Shown: positions 9,543 to 16,226 of the stretch, piece after piece
Numbering within the stretch: the first letter of the stretch is position 1
Layout: each line of letters begins with the position of its first letter
DNA from: a virus
IMG/VR virus record: IMGVR_UViG_3300044949_001905
Location: 1 to 20,523 of that record
Strand: one strand, 5' to 3'
Length of the DNA: 20,523 bases
The notes under the pieces: model-generated
Told to the model about the DNA's origin: nothing
Databases searched by the model: none
The model's input: the letters and a program-made list of their open reading frames with translations, nothing else
Translations under genes and position numbers: made by a program

Positions 9543-11348
9543 ATGGAAGAGTTAATCGGGGTACTCCTATCTAAGTTGCTCGACCGGAAAATCCGGGAAG
9601 GCAGGCACGACTACATTGAGGAAGCTCGTGAGAAAGCCGAGGAATTGGAGTATCACTTTGAAAACGAGTATCCCGAAAAGCTCCTCCACACTCAGCATCC
9701 GAGTGAAGAACCTTGGATGAAGGAGTACAGGAAGCGCAGATGGCAAGCACCGACTACCACTGCCACCGGAAGAGTATATACATTCCTGCAAAAGATTCAG
9801 CAGGCTGATGACTTTAAAATCAAGTTTGAGTCTGACTTCCAGAAGACAGGCATTGCTGAGCGCATAGGTTTAATGAACAACACTCTTGAGCATTATGTGG
9901 AGGAGGAGTTGCCAAAGACAGGAAGCCTTGAGAAGTGGCTCTTTAATGTGTTTTTGAAGACCTATCTAATGGATGCCAATGCAGTAGTGGTGACACTTCC
10001 TGACTATGAGGACTTCGTAGAAGACCCATCAGGCACTACTACACTGGATTGGTCAAGACCTTACCCTCAGATAATAGAGTCAGAAGACCTTATCTGGGAG
10101 GAGGAGGACTTTGTGATTACCAAGGTTGATGAGTATGTAGACATTAACCGCAAGAAGTGGGATCAGTTCCTCTGCATCACCACTCAAGGTTTGATGCTAT
10201 TCAGGCAGATTAATCAGTACACCTATGACCAGCCATTTCAGGTATTCATTCTGCCCTATGAGTTTGGCTATCTCCCAGCCTGTAAGGTAGGCAACATTAT
10301 CTATGAGGAGGAGGATGGCAAGTTGGTCTATGATTCAGTACTTGCTCCATGCTTGCCAGCTTGGAATGAGGTACTATTCAGGACTGATGACCTGAACATA
10401 CTATGGGCAATGCATGCCCTGCCCCAGAAGTGGGCATTGAAAATGAGTCCATGCAAGACCTGCAATGGCACAGGAATAAGGACAAACAGAAAGGAGGAGA
10501 AGGTCAGTTGCAATGACTGCTCTGGTTCTGGTAGAGCATCAAGCTCACCATTTGGCCTGATGGAGATTAACATTGACCGAGTTTCAGCTGTCAATCCTAC
10601 TCCACAGATTCCACCAGTGCCTCCGGCTGGCTACATAGAGAGGCCAGTAGAGACAGTTAAATTGTTTCAAGAGGACATATTACAAAAGGAATTTCAAGGC
10701 TTCAAAGCCATAGGTCTGGAATTGCTCAGCCAGATACCAGCTGCTCAGTCTGGCATAGCCAAAGAGTATGACCGAAAGGAGCTAAACACCTTCTGCTTTT
10801 CGGTGACCGTTCATCTGGCACAGATTTATCGCAAGGTCTGCTTTTACATCATGCTCCAGAGGTATAATGCACTTTTTGCATCTTCCTTGATGGACAGCGA
10901 CAAGATACAGGCTGCACTTCCGCAAATCACTGTGCCTACTGACTATGATGTGATGACTGCCGACATGGTATCAGAGCAGCTCAAGAAGGCAGTGGATAGC
11001 AAATTTAATCCATTGATTACTGCCGGGATTGAGATGGACTATGTCGAGAAATTGTACGGAGAGAATAGCATTCAAAAGACCTATCTCAAGCTCCTGAGCA
11101 GCCTTGATCCACTGCCATTCAAGACCACAGATGAAAAGACTGTGTTGCTCTCCAGCAATGGCTGCTCTCAGCTCGATTACATCCTAAGTGCTAACCTTGC
11201 AGCATTTATCACTCAGAAAGTGGAAGAGGATGCCTTATGGTATGATAAGCCATTCAATGTGCAGAGGGCAGAGGTGTATGCTTTAGCAGCAGAAAAGCAG
11301 GCGCAGATTAGGCAATCACTTGTGCCAATAATGCCTGAAGGACTATGA
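9543..11348 (+). CDS. Portal protein with DnaJ-like zinc motif insertion (601 aa)
   Basis: Length, acidic composition and position directly before a head morphogenesis gene fit a phage portal, the dodecameric ring at the head vertex through which DNA is packaged and ejected. A mostly helical C-terminal third (about 370-601, FQEDILQKEFQGFKAIG ... SQIPAAQSGIAKEYDRKEL) matches portal stem and crown style. Unusually, residues 304-330 contain two DnaJ-type half motifs, C304-x2-C307-x-G-x-G and C323-x2-C326-x-G-x-G, which would form one zinc-binding hairpin. The next gene starts 1 nt after the stop. No terminase is seen nearby. The portal call is based on order and overall look; the zinc motif is directly visible. 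Confidence 0.7.
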   Translation: MEELIGVLLSKLLDRKIREGRHDYIEEAREKAEELEYHFENEYPEKLLHTQHPSEEPWMKEYRKRRWQAPTTTATGRVYTFLQKIQQADDFKIKFESDFQKTGIAERIGLMNNTLEHYVEEELPKTGSLEKWLFNVFLKTYLMDANAVVVTLPDYEDFVEDPSGTTTLDWSRPYPQIIESEDLIWEEEDFVITKVDEYVDINRKKWDQFLCITTQGLMLFRQINQYTYDQPFQVFILPYEFGYLPACKVGNIIYEEEDGKLVYDSVLAPCLPAWNEVLFRTDDLNILWAMHALPQKWALKMSPCKTCNGTGIRTNRKEEKVSCNDCSGSGRASSSPFGLMEINIDRVSAVNPTPQIPPVPPAGYIERPVETVKLFQEDILQKEFQGFKAIGLELLSQIPAAQSGIAKEYDRKELNTFCFSVTVHLAQIYRKVCFYIMLQRYNALFASSLMDSDKIQAALPQITVPTDYDVMTADMVSEQLKKAVDSKFNPLITAGIEMDYVEKLYGENSIQKTYLKLLSSLDPLPFKTTDEKTVLLSSNGCSQLDYILSANLAAFITQKVEEDALWYDKPFNVQRAEVYALAAEKQAQIRQSLVPIMPEGL

Positions 11349-11349
11349 T

Positions 11350-12216
11350 ATGGCAAAGACTCCTGAGCAGTTAATCAAGCAAATTCAGGAACTTCAGCTG
11401 GCAATTGAAAGCCGGATGGATGATGCTCTGCCCAGGGTATTCAGCAAGTTATCCGATCAGGTAATTGACCTTGCCTCTAATCTGTCACTTGATCCCAAGG
11501 ACAGAGCCAAGTCATTGAAGGAGCTGATAAAACTCAAGAAAGAAATTGCTGACACTATTGTTACTAATGCTCCTTACCAGGCACAAGTGTCTGAGGTCAT
11601 CAAGGGCTTTGAAATGCTTTCGGAGCTAAGCAATGAATACATCACTGTGGCATTAGGTGACTTCAGTGAAAAGAAGGCTCTCTATAAGGCTATCCTTGAG
11701 ACTAACATAGCCACAACCAAGGATGCTCTGCTTGGTGCTGGCATCAGGGAAAACTTTGGCACAGCCATTCAAGAGGTACTGAAGGACAACATTGCTGGCA
11801 TAGGCACAAGGTCTGAACTTAATAAGACACTCAGAAAGTTTATTGAAGGCACTCCAGAGGAATCAGCATTTCTGAATAGGTATATTAAGCAGACAACTAA
11901 TGATGCTGTGATGACCTTTAACAGTGAGTATATCCAGACTATTGCGGAGGATTTGGATGTAGAGTATTATCTCTATGCTGGCACTGTCATAAATGACTCC
12001 AGAGCCTTCTGCGTTTCAAGGTCAGGCAGATACTTTACCACTGACCAGGTCAAAGCCTGGGCCAATCTAAAAGGCTGGGATGGCAGAATGAAAGGCACTA
12101 ACAGCAGCACCATCTTTATTTACCGAGGAGGCTATAATTGCAGGCATCAGCTTTGGCCTGTGAGTCAGGAGCAGTATGAGGCTGCAAAGGAGAAGGGCAG
12201 AGCAGGTCTAAGATGA
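11350..12216 (+). CDS. Head morphogenesis protein, SPP1 gp7-like (288 aa)
   Basis: The N-terminal 190 residues are helical and charged. The C-terminal domain carries the signature of the phage head morphogenesis (SPP1 gp7 / Mu F-like) family: N215-D-S-R-A-F-C221, then SGRYFTTDQVKAW, then GRMKGT, and the closing GGYNCRHQ (Y262-H266). The conserved Cys and His residues are all present. In model phages this minor head protein is carried in the procapsid with the portal, and here it follows the portal gene by 1 nt as expected. Full length appears intact. It is the last plus-strand gene before a minus-strand gene, and a hairpin follows its stop. Confidence 0.9.
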   Translation: MAKTPEQLIKQIQELQLAIESRMDDALPRVFSKLSDQVIDLASNLSLDPKDRAKSLKELIKLKKEIADTIVTNAPYQAQVSEVIKGFEMLSELSNEYITVALGDFSEKKALYKAILETNIATTKDALLGAGIRENFGTAIQEVLKDNIAGIGTRSELNKTLRKFIEGTPEESAFLNRYIKQTTNDAVMTFNSEYIQTIAEDLDVEYYLYAGTVINDSRAFCVSRSGRYFTTDQVKAWANLKGWDGRMKGTNSSTIFIYRGGYNCRHQLWPVSQEQYEAAKEKGRAGLR

Positions 12217-12217
12217 T

Positions 12218-12234
12218 GGGGACACATTGTCCCC
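12218..12234. terminator. Hairpin between convergent genes
   Basis: GGGGACA (12218-12224) and TGTCCCC (12228-12234) form a perfect 7-bp GC-rich stem with a CAT loop, right after the head morphogenesis stop and facing the 3' end of the minus-strand nuclease gene. There is no T-tract on either side, so it may be a weak, Rho-assisted or bidirectional terminator or simply an mRNA-protecting hairpin. A second small stem, CTACAA/TTGTAG, follows at 12241-12253. Confidence 0.5.
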
Positions 12235-12277
12235 AGGTGACTACAACTTGTAGGCAACCTGTTCCAATTTGTCACAA

Positions 12278-12301
12278 TTTCACCCTACCTTTTCACCCTA
12301 C
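12278..12301. repeat. Two 11-bp direct repeats (TTTCACCCTAC)
   Basis: TTTCACCCTAC occurs at 12278-12288 and again at 12291-12301, a 13-bp period. The second copy covers the stop codon of the minus-strand nuclease gene. A role is not known; it could be a slipped duplication at the end of an inserted gene or a protein-binding pair. Confidence 0.6.
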
Positions 12302-12798
12302 TTTCCTTCCCTATAAGCTAAAAGTAGGGAGATAGGCTTTAAATGTCTCTGCTCGATTACATTTCGGAGGCCATAGCCTAAGTTTTGCTGAACCATGACA
12401 GCAGCCATGCTTTGCTTTCTGATATAGCCTTGTAGAATTACCTCTGCTGCCTGTTCAATTGCCCAGCATAGGATGTAGACATCAGCCTTCAGCTCATCAT
12501 TTAAATTGAAGACTAACTTCCCGGTCTTGTACTTGGTGGTCTTGACATCAATGTTATACTCATCCATCATAAGGTCAGTGCCTCCATCACCTTCCAGACC
12601 GCAAGACATATCCATTGGAATCTTGAGAGCCTTACTGACAGCATACTCACCCATGACACCGAGCATGTCAGCTGTCTGCTGGTCATTGCCCCAGTGCTTC
12701 TTATAGCGGTTAGGGTTGGCCTGATCCTTCAGGAAGTGCCTGCCATTGGCAAGCACCCGGAGCAGCTCCATTTCTCTGGGTGTAAAGGTTATCTTCAA
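12298..12798 (-). CDS. Predicted PD-(D/E)XK nuclease-like protein (166 aa)
   Basis: The sequence shows a PD-(D/E)XK layout: an N-terminal helix with E51 (GVMGEYAVSKAL), then GGTD with D75, then D84-V-K86 (NIDVKTTKY), followed by alternating strand and helix. This fold serves restriction enzymes, Holliday-junction resolvases and other DNases. The role here (recombination, packaging-related cleavage, host DNA attack or exclusion of rival phages) cannot be told. The frame starts with TTG at 12798; the first in-frame ATG, at 12771 (residue 10), would keep all predicted catalytic residues. A TGA lies just upstream in frame, so no longer start exists. The gene is the only minus-strand gene in a plus-strand block, flanked by a hairpin and direct repeats at its 3' end and a candidate promoter at its 5' end, as expected of independently expressed cargo. 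Confidence 0.7.
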   Translation of the reverse strand: MKITFTPREMELLRVLANGRHFLKDQANPNRYKKHWGNDQQTADMLGVMGEYAVSKALKIPMDMSCGLEGDGGTDLMMDEYNIDVKTTKYKTGKLVFNLNDELKADVYILCWAIEQAAEVILQGYIRKQSMAAVMVQQNLGYGLRNVIEQRHLKPISLLLAYREGK

Positions 12799-12814
12799 CG
12801 CTCATAGAGGATTA

Positions 12815-12822
12815 CAAAAGTA
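12815..12822 (-). promoter_or_regulatory. Candidate -7 box for the minus-strand nuclease gene
   Basis: Read on the minus strand, TACTTTTG fits TAnnTTTG exactly and lies 16 nt before the TTG start at 12798. Transcription would begin around 12808-12809, giving a very short leader. No clear -33 TTTG is seen at the usual distance. It is the only promoter-like motif seen in the 48-nt gap between the divergent genes. Confidence 0.4.
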
Positions 12823-12846
12823 AGTGATAATAAACGATATTTGAGC

Positions 12847-12978
12847 ATGAAAAAGGCAAAGACAGGCAGCACTCCGGTAGCTAAAATTAGCTTTGGCAAG
12901 CGCAGAGAGGGCAAGCATAGTAAATCAAGAAAGCCAAAGGCAGCAAGACAGAAGGCATATAAAGGACAAGGCAGATAA
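12847..12978 (+). CDS. Very basic 43-aa protein, probable DNA-binding
   Basis: This short gene encodes 43 residues packed with Lys, Arg and Gly and ending in KAYKGQGR. It is highly positively charged with almost no acidic residues. Small basic proteins ending in a similar Y-x-G-Q-G-R motif recur in Bacteroidota phages, where binding of packaged DNA is a reasonable guess. The ATG at 12847 is the only good start, and the TAA shares one base with the next ATG (TAATG at 12976-12980), which supports a real, translationally coupled pair. The function is inferred from charge. Confidence 0.65.
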   Translation: MKKAKTGSTPVAKISFGKRREGKHSKSRKPKAARQKAYKGQGR

Positions 12979-13214
12979 TGGCTGAGAAGAAGTTTCAAAA
13001 GAAGGTCAATGGCAGGACTGTTAAGTTTGGTGCAAAGGGCTATTCCATTGCACCTGGCACAGCCAAGGGCGATGCCTACTGTGCGAGGTCTTCTGGGATA
13101 CCCAAATGCAAGGGGAAGAAACATTGCCCTAATGACTTAAGCAGACAAGCCTGGGGCTGTGTTGGTAAAAAGTCAGTAAAAAGTGCTGCTAAAAAATTTA
13201 CCAGAACTAAGTAA
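12978..13214 (+). CDS. Small basic phage protein with four cysteines (78 aa)
   Basis: The protein is basic and contains FGAKGYSIAPGTAKGDAYCA, followed by further cysteines. C35, C44, C50 and C61 (YCARS ... KCKGKKHC ... WGC) could bind one zinc ion. The pattern G-T-x-K-G-x-x-Y-C-A-R-S ... LSRxAWGC is one I associate with small conserved phage proteins of unknown role, often near structural or packaging genes. It overlaps the preceding 43-aa gene by one base and precedes the endolysin gene. A nucleic acid-binding role is likely from charge and cysteines, but not shown. Confidence 0.75.
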   Translation: MAEKKFQKKVNGRTVKFGAKGYSIAPGTAKGDAYCARSSGIPKCKGKKHCPNDLSRQAWGCVGKKSVKSAAKKFTRTK

Positions 13215-13223
13215 CTTTACAAC

Positions 13224-13598
13224 ATGCAACTGAAGTATTTTAAGCTTTCTGAATTTGACTCCCCCGATGCTCCTGGTTCAGGAAGCAACATGAAGGAGGA
13301 GTTCTTGGTTAAGCTGGACAAGGCCAGAGAAATTGCTGGTGTTGCCTTCCGGATTAACTCAGGGTTCAGAACTCAGGCTCATAATATTTCTTTGAAAAAA
13401 AAGGGATATAAAGCAGTAAGTAACTCTCCACATCTGGGAGGCTGGGCTGCCGACATCCATTGCAATGATTCGGTCAATAGGCTTAAGATTGTTCAGGCAT
13501 TGCTTGAGGTTGGCTTTGTGCGAATCGGAATTGCAGGTACATTTATCCATGTTGATTGTGATCCAACGAAGCCACAGTCACTCATCTGGACATACTAA
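13224..13598 (+). CDS. Endolysin, M15 family peptidase (124 aa)
   Basis: This is a compact M15 (VanY / D-Ala-D-Ala carboxypeptidase-like) zinc peptidase domain: GFRTQAHN (residues 47-54), the signature S68-P-H70-L-G-G-W-A-A-D77, and the closing F-I-H109-V-D111. H70, D77 and H109 are the expected zinc ligands. At 124 residues it covers the domain alone, as in single-domain phage endolysins that cut the peptide part of peptidoglycan. No signal peptide is seen, so a holin would be needed; candidates follow directly. The stop shares one base with the next ATG (TAATG). The sequence TAACTTTA lies 4 nt before the ATG and resembles the -7 motif with one mismatch. Confidence 0.92.
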   Translation: MQLKYFKLSEFDSPDAPGSGSNMKEEFLVKLDKAREIAGVAFRINSGFRTQAHNISLKKKGYKAVSNSPHLGGWAADIHCNDSVNRLKIVQALLEVGFVRIGIAGTFIHVDCDPTKPQSLIWTY

Positions 13599-13894
13599 TG
13601 ACAACAGAAATCAAATCTGAGCTGGTCAAATTCATGGGTGATTTGCCTGCCTACGGAGCAATCTTAATTACGAATTTGACTAACCCTGATATTCAATTTT
13701 ACAACGAGCTGGAAGCCTGGGCATACTCACATGGCTGGGCAGTAATTTTACTCTACCGTTTGGGAGTAATTATCCATGACATCCACAAGCGCATGATGCA
13801 AAAAGACCTGTGGGAGGATGAGAAAGGAGAAGTCAGGATGATGACTGGCTATGAAAAAATTTGGGTTGAAATCAAAAAGTTAAGAAAAAAATGA
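13598..13894 (+). CDS. Lysis-cluster protein of unknown function (98 aa)
   Basis: I do not recognise a family. The N-terminal half has a hydrophobic patch (WAVILLYRLGVIIHDI, about residues 47-62) that could be amphipathic or a weak membrane segment; the C-terminal third is charged and Lys-rich. It overlaps the endolysin stop by one base and the next gene by four (ATGA), so the cluster from 13224 to 14441 is translationally coupled. An accessory lysis or virion role is plausible from position only. Confidence 0.7.
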   Translation: MTTEIKSELVKFMGDLPAYGAILITNLTNPDIQFYNELEAWAYSHGWAVILLYRLGVIIHDIHKRMMQKDLWEDEKGEVRMMTGYEKIWVEIKKLRKK

Positions 13895-14211
13895 CCGTAT
13901 CAAGAGAAATAATTTTTGTCCTTCTGCTCATGGTTGGCTATGTTGCAGGTGATGTGTATTTCGCAAAGCAAGCACACCAGAAGCTGGATAAACTTGTCCA
14001 GGACAACGAGAATTTTACCACAGCAGCATTGTTCAGAGTTGCTCGGTGCGAGACAAGAATTGATAGCATTAAAGCTCAGACAAAGGCAGTGGCAGAATCA
14101 GTTATCTATGTTGACTCAGTTGCCACCACTAAGACAGGCAAATCGGAGAGAGCAGAGAGGAGGGGCAGATTTGTAGGTGGATTGCTGAAGGGATTAATTC
14201 CCGGACTATGA
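13891..14211 (+). CDS. Single-pass membrane protein, spanin-like candidate (106 aa)
   Basis: Residues 6-24 (EIIFVLLLMVGYVAGDVYF) form an N-terminal membrane anchor. A polar, helix-forming region (about 27-75) follows, then a basic tail and a short hydrophobic end (GGLLKGLIPGL). An N-terminal anchor plus helical periplasmic region, directly after an endolysin, is the plan of an inner-membrane spanin (Rz-like), which disrupts the outer membrane at lysis. No companion lipoprotein was seen inside or after the gene. It could also be a holin-associated or unrelated membrane protein. Both ends overlap neighbours by ATGA. Confidence 0.65.
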   Translation: MTVSREIIFVLLLMVGYVAGDVYFAKQAHQKLDKLVQDNENFTTAALFRVARCETRIDSIKAQTKAVAESVIYVDSVATTKTGKSERAERRGRFVGGLLKGLIPGL

Positions 14212-14441
14212 TTCGCAATACCTTCGCCAAGCGGATGCAAGTGTATGCCTACACCTGCACTACTGCTGTGCTGATTGGATTGCTTTTGGGAGTGGGTTAC
14301 CTCTATAAGATTAACCAGGTACAAGCATCTGATTCGGTGCTGATGTTTATTTTGGCTCAGGTGCTTGGCTCATGGGCAGCACTTACAAGCAAGATTTTCC
14401 GCATTACCTCAGCAGGCTCAGACAAAGCTGAGAATAATTAA
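14208..14441 (+). CDS. Two-pass membrane protein, holin candidate (77 aa)
   Basis: The protein has a short basic N-terminus (MIRNTFAKRM), then two membrane segments (about residues 12-31 and 43-60) with a short loop between them, and a charged C-terminal tail. Size, topology and position two genes after the endolysin fit a class II holin, which would form the pores that release the M15 endolysin. It overlaps the upstream gene by ATGA. No holin family signature is recognised, so the call rests on topology and context. Confidence 0.65.
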   Translation: MIRNTFAKRMQVYAYTCTTAVLIGLLLGVGYLYKINQVQASDSVLMFILAQVLGSWAALTSKIFRITSAGSDKAENN

Positions 14442-14446
14442 CTTTG
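14439..14446 (+). promoter_or_regulatory. Possible -7 box (TAACTTTG) before the 344-aa gene
   Basis: TAACTTTG matches TAnnTTTG exactly, overlaps the stop codon of the holin candidate and lies 5 nt before the ATG at 14452. No -33 TTTG is evident. As at 1934, use of this box would give a nearly leaderless mRNA. Confidence 0.25.
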
Positions 14447-14451
14447 TGCTT

Positions 14452-15486
14452 ATGAATTGTCTTCAGAACTACATCGGACTGAAAGGCTGCACCACAGGTG
14501 AGCCATTGTCTGGCCTATACATTAATGACTATCCCGGCATGAGTTCGGAGCTGCTTGATAAGATAGCCACACCGGAGCAGGTAAGCTATGTGGGCATGTG
14601 GAACTCAGCGCAGAATGTTAGCTATGTTAAGATTAAGAGAGACATTCAGGCTGCCCTATACAGCGCAGCAGAGGCTCAGTTAGATCAGGTGCTATTCCAG
14701 ACCAGAAAGGAGTTTGTGCAGCAATGGCAGCAGGTGCAAGTAGTTCCGGCAGAGGCTATCCTGAAAGGCACATTCGTAAGCATTCAGGGCAGCAAGTATT
14801 TGTCCTTAAGGGTTAAGCAGATATATATCTACAATGCCGGGCCAGCGGTCAATGGCATTGACTGGTTTATATTCCAGACTCAGGATGGCAAGCTGCTGGA
14901 TAGTGGCACTGTTAATCTTGGTCCAGGAATGAATTATGTGCCGGTCAATAATGAGTTCTACTCAGACTTTGACAAGCTGAACATTATGGTGGCGGTTGAC
15001 TGCACCAATCTACCTACCAGCACAGGCATGTTCAGTGATTATGGATGGCAGCAAATGGACTTGGAATGTGCCTCTCGTTTCAGCTACCTGTGGCGCAATG
15101 GGTGGAGCATCTTCCCGGTAACTGCTCCGCTTGGCTATGGCTTTGGTGATTCATGGAGTCAGGACAATAGCCAGTCTGGAGTGTACATAGATGCTCAGCT
15201 GCTATGCTCACTTGATAGCTTCATTTGCCAGCAAAAGGAGTTTCTTCTTGATGCCTGGGCAAATCTGCTCTGCTATCAGATACTCTGGCAGAAGGTAGCC
15301 TCACCGAGAGCCAACTACTTTGCTCAGGGCAACCGGGAATTTACCGAGAGGGCAATGGCAACTTTCCTTGATGGCTATCAGCAAAGTCTGGCTATCTGGG
15401 CAAGGCAGCTGAACCTAAGAGGTGAAGGTCTGTGCTTTAACTGCGATAATGCTGGCCTGATTCAGCAAGGATTTGTAAGGCCATAA
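14452..15486 (+). CDS. Conserved phage-associated protein of unknown function (344 aa)
   Basis: The start is placed at the ATG at 14452 (MNCLQNYIGLKGC). A longer frame from 14365 would bury 26 codons inside the holin candidate and give an unlikely N-terminus. The opening, C-L-x-x-Y-I-G-x-x-G-C followed by SGLYINDYPGMS and VSYVGMWNSAQ, is a pattern I associate with uncharacterised proteins of Bacteroidota phages and prophages. Residues 135-200 look strand-rich (IYIYNAGPAVNGIDWFIFQT), and the C-terminal half has several cysteines, ending with CFNCDNAG. There is no membrane segment. It is the last gene of the plus-strand lysis block and may be a virion protein. No function is known to me. Confidence 0.75.
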   Translation: MNCLQNYIGLKGCTTGEPLSGLYINDYPGMSSELLDKIATPEQVSYVGMWNSAQNVSYVKIKRDIQAALYSAAEAQLDQVLFQTRKEFVQQWQQVQVVPAEAILKGTFVSIQGSKYLSLRVKQIYIYNAGPAVNGIDWFIFQTQDGKLLDSGTVNLGPGMNYVPVNNEFYSDFDKLNIMVAVDCTNLPTSTGMFSDYGWQQMDLECASRFSYLWRNGWSIFPVTAPLGYGFGDSWSQDNSQSGVYIDAQLLCSLDSFICQQKEFLLDAWANLLCYQILWQKVASPRANYFAQGNREFTERAMATFLDGYQQSLAIWARQLNLRGEGLCFNCDNAGLIQQGFVRP

Positions 15487-15493
15487 GGCATAA

Positions 15494-15594
15494 GCTTACG
15501 GCAAGTACGGACAATTGCCGTACAATTCTGTCGCAAAAGTTGCCGATATTTGCGACAATATATCACGCAATATTGCGGCAATAGGATAGTTAGC
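15494..15594. repeat. Dense inverted-repeat cluster (possible third attC-like site)
   Basis: Within 100 bp there are several overlapping palindromes. TACGGCAA (15497-15504) pairs with TTGCCGTA (15515-15522), and alternatively GTACGG (15505-15510) with CCGTAC (15518-15523). TGTCGCAAA (15529-15537) pairs perfectly with TTTGCGACA (15549-15557), and CGCAATATTGCG (15566-15577) is self-complementary. ATTGCCG (15514-15520) also pairs with CGGCAAT (15576-15582), enclosing the inner hairpin. The core hexamer TTGCCG/CGGCAA occurs four times. A GTTAGC (15589-15594) closes the region next to the stop of the 63-aa gene, as at the other two hairpin sites. It sits between convergent genes and could be a recombination site, regulator-binding array or termination zone. 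Confidence 0.6.
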
Positions 15595-15601
15595 GGTAAT
15601 G

Positions 15602-15793
15602 CTATATATCCTCCAAAGGGACAGGGTGATAAGAAATGACATACTTATGACAGCTTTGAGCCATGTGTCCGTGATGCCATTCTCCATCAATCCATTGAGC
15701 AATTTCCCATCCGCTTTCAGAATAATGCGGACATCTAACTAAATACCAAGTTTCTTCTTTTGGTTCTTTTTCTGTTGTTTTTACAAGTTTCAT
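15602..15793 (-). CDS. Small Trp/His-rich protein, cassette gene (63 aa)
   Basis: The 63-residue protein starts at ATG 15793 with an AT-rich leader and ends next to the GTTAGC at 15589. The sequence is rich in Trp, His and Tyr (ETWYLVRCPH, GWEIAQWIDGEWHHGH), with a basic N-terminus. The W-x-x-x-x-W-I-D-G-x-W spacing recalls small DUF551-like phage and plasmid proteins, but I would not assign it. It does not overlap neighbouring genes, unlike the tightly packed operon to its right, and it lies between two inverted-repeat regions. Its function is unknown. Confidence 0.65.
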   Translation of the reverse strand: MKLVKTTEKEPKEETWYLVRCPHYSESGWEIAQWIDGEWHHGHMAQSCHKYVISYHPVPLEDI

Positions 15794-15823
15794 TTTTATT
15801 TCAATTTGTGAAGAAGGGCAGCC

Positions 15824-15953
15824 GCTAACAAGGTATTAGCTATATGGCGGCTGACTTGCTTCGGTTAAACATTTATTTTAAATTCAACTGTGGTTCTTCG
15901 TATCGGCTGTGGTGCTGAAAATCCGGCACATCGCTAATACCCGAACCGTTAGC
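15824..15953 (-). repeat. attC-like imperfect hairpin A (130 nt)
   Basis: The outer arms are GCTAAC (15824-15829) and GTTAGC (15948-15953). Inside them, after spacers of 2 and 6 nt, GGTATTAGC (15832-15840) pairs perfectly with GCTAATACC (15933-15941). Weaker complementarity continues inward (TATATGGCGG against CCGGCACATC), and the centre is a long unpaired region. Nested outer and inner arms separated by unequal spacers, about 130 nt in total, resemble integron attC sites. It lies just past the stop of the 83-aa gene on the minus strand and before the 63-aa gene. Confidence 0.5.
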
Positions 15954-15977
15954 ACACATTAAAATTTTAGTGTGTGC
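15952..15977. repeat. 26-bp near-perfect palindrome at the end of the 83-aa gene
   Basis: Arms GCACACA (15952-15958) and TGTGTGC (15971-15977) flank a TAAAATTTTA core (15960-15969), with one mismatch pair (59/70). It covers the last codons and stop of the 83-aa gene. The same TAAAATTTTA decamer is present just before that gene's start (16210-16219), so the gene is bracketed by matching sequence. It may serve as a terminator hairpin on the minus strand, though there is no T-tract. Confidence 0.7.
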
Positions 15978-16210
15978 ATCTTATCAAGATACTCGTTGAA
16001 AATTCGCCTTATGAAAGGTTCAAAAGGTTCGTAATCATTTTTATCTTCAATCCATTCTCTTACTTCCATTTCAGAGTTCCAAAGTAATACTCCATCAAAA
16101 CTGATTGCATCTACAAATCCAGTAGTTGAGTATTCAAATCCTTTTTCAACTTCCCCAAACCTTTCATAAAGCTCGGTATTCAATTCTCTAACAAGTTCTG
16201 TGTAATCCAT
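15959..16210 (-). CDS. Acidic 83-aa protein, cassette gene
   Basis: I do not recognise this protein. It is acidic and rich in Glu, Phe and Tyr (ELNTELYERFGEVEKGFEYS, then EVREWIEDKNDYEPFEPF), probably a small alpha/beta or helical protein, with no Cys and no membrane segment. The ATG at 16210 follows an A/T-rich leader, and the stop lies in a palindrome. It is the only gene between attC-like hairpins A and B, with no overlap to any neighbour, and the gene-plus-site unit measures 366 bp. The surrounding DNA looks more AT-rich than the phage genes on either side. Integron cassette genes are often small orphans of this type. Confidence 0.65.
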   Translation of the reverse strand: MDYTELVRELNTELYERFGEVEKGFEYSTTGFVDAISFDGVLLWNSEMEVREWIEDKNDYEPFEPFIRRIFNEYLDKMHTLKF

Positions 16211-16226
16211 AAAATTTTAACGATGT

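Noticed and set aside
12795-13124. 109-aa minus-strand open frame
   Set aside because: It lies antisense to the 43-aa and 78-aa genes, which have good junctions and protein-like composition; the antisense product is Leu/Cys-rich and reads like a shadow.
14365-14451. Longer N-terminus for the 344-aa protein
   Set aside because: It would overlap the holin candidate by 77 nt, and the recognisable N-terminus starts at the ATG at 14452.
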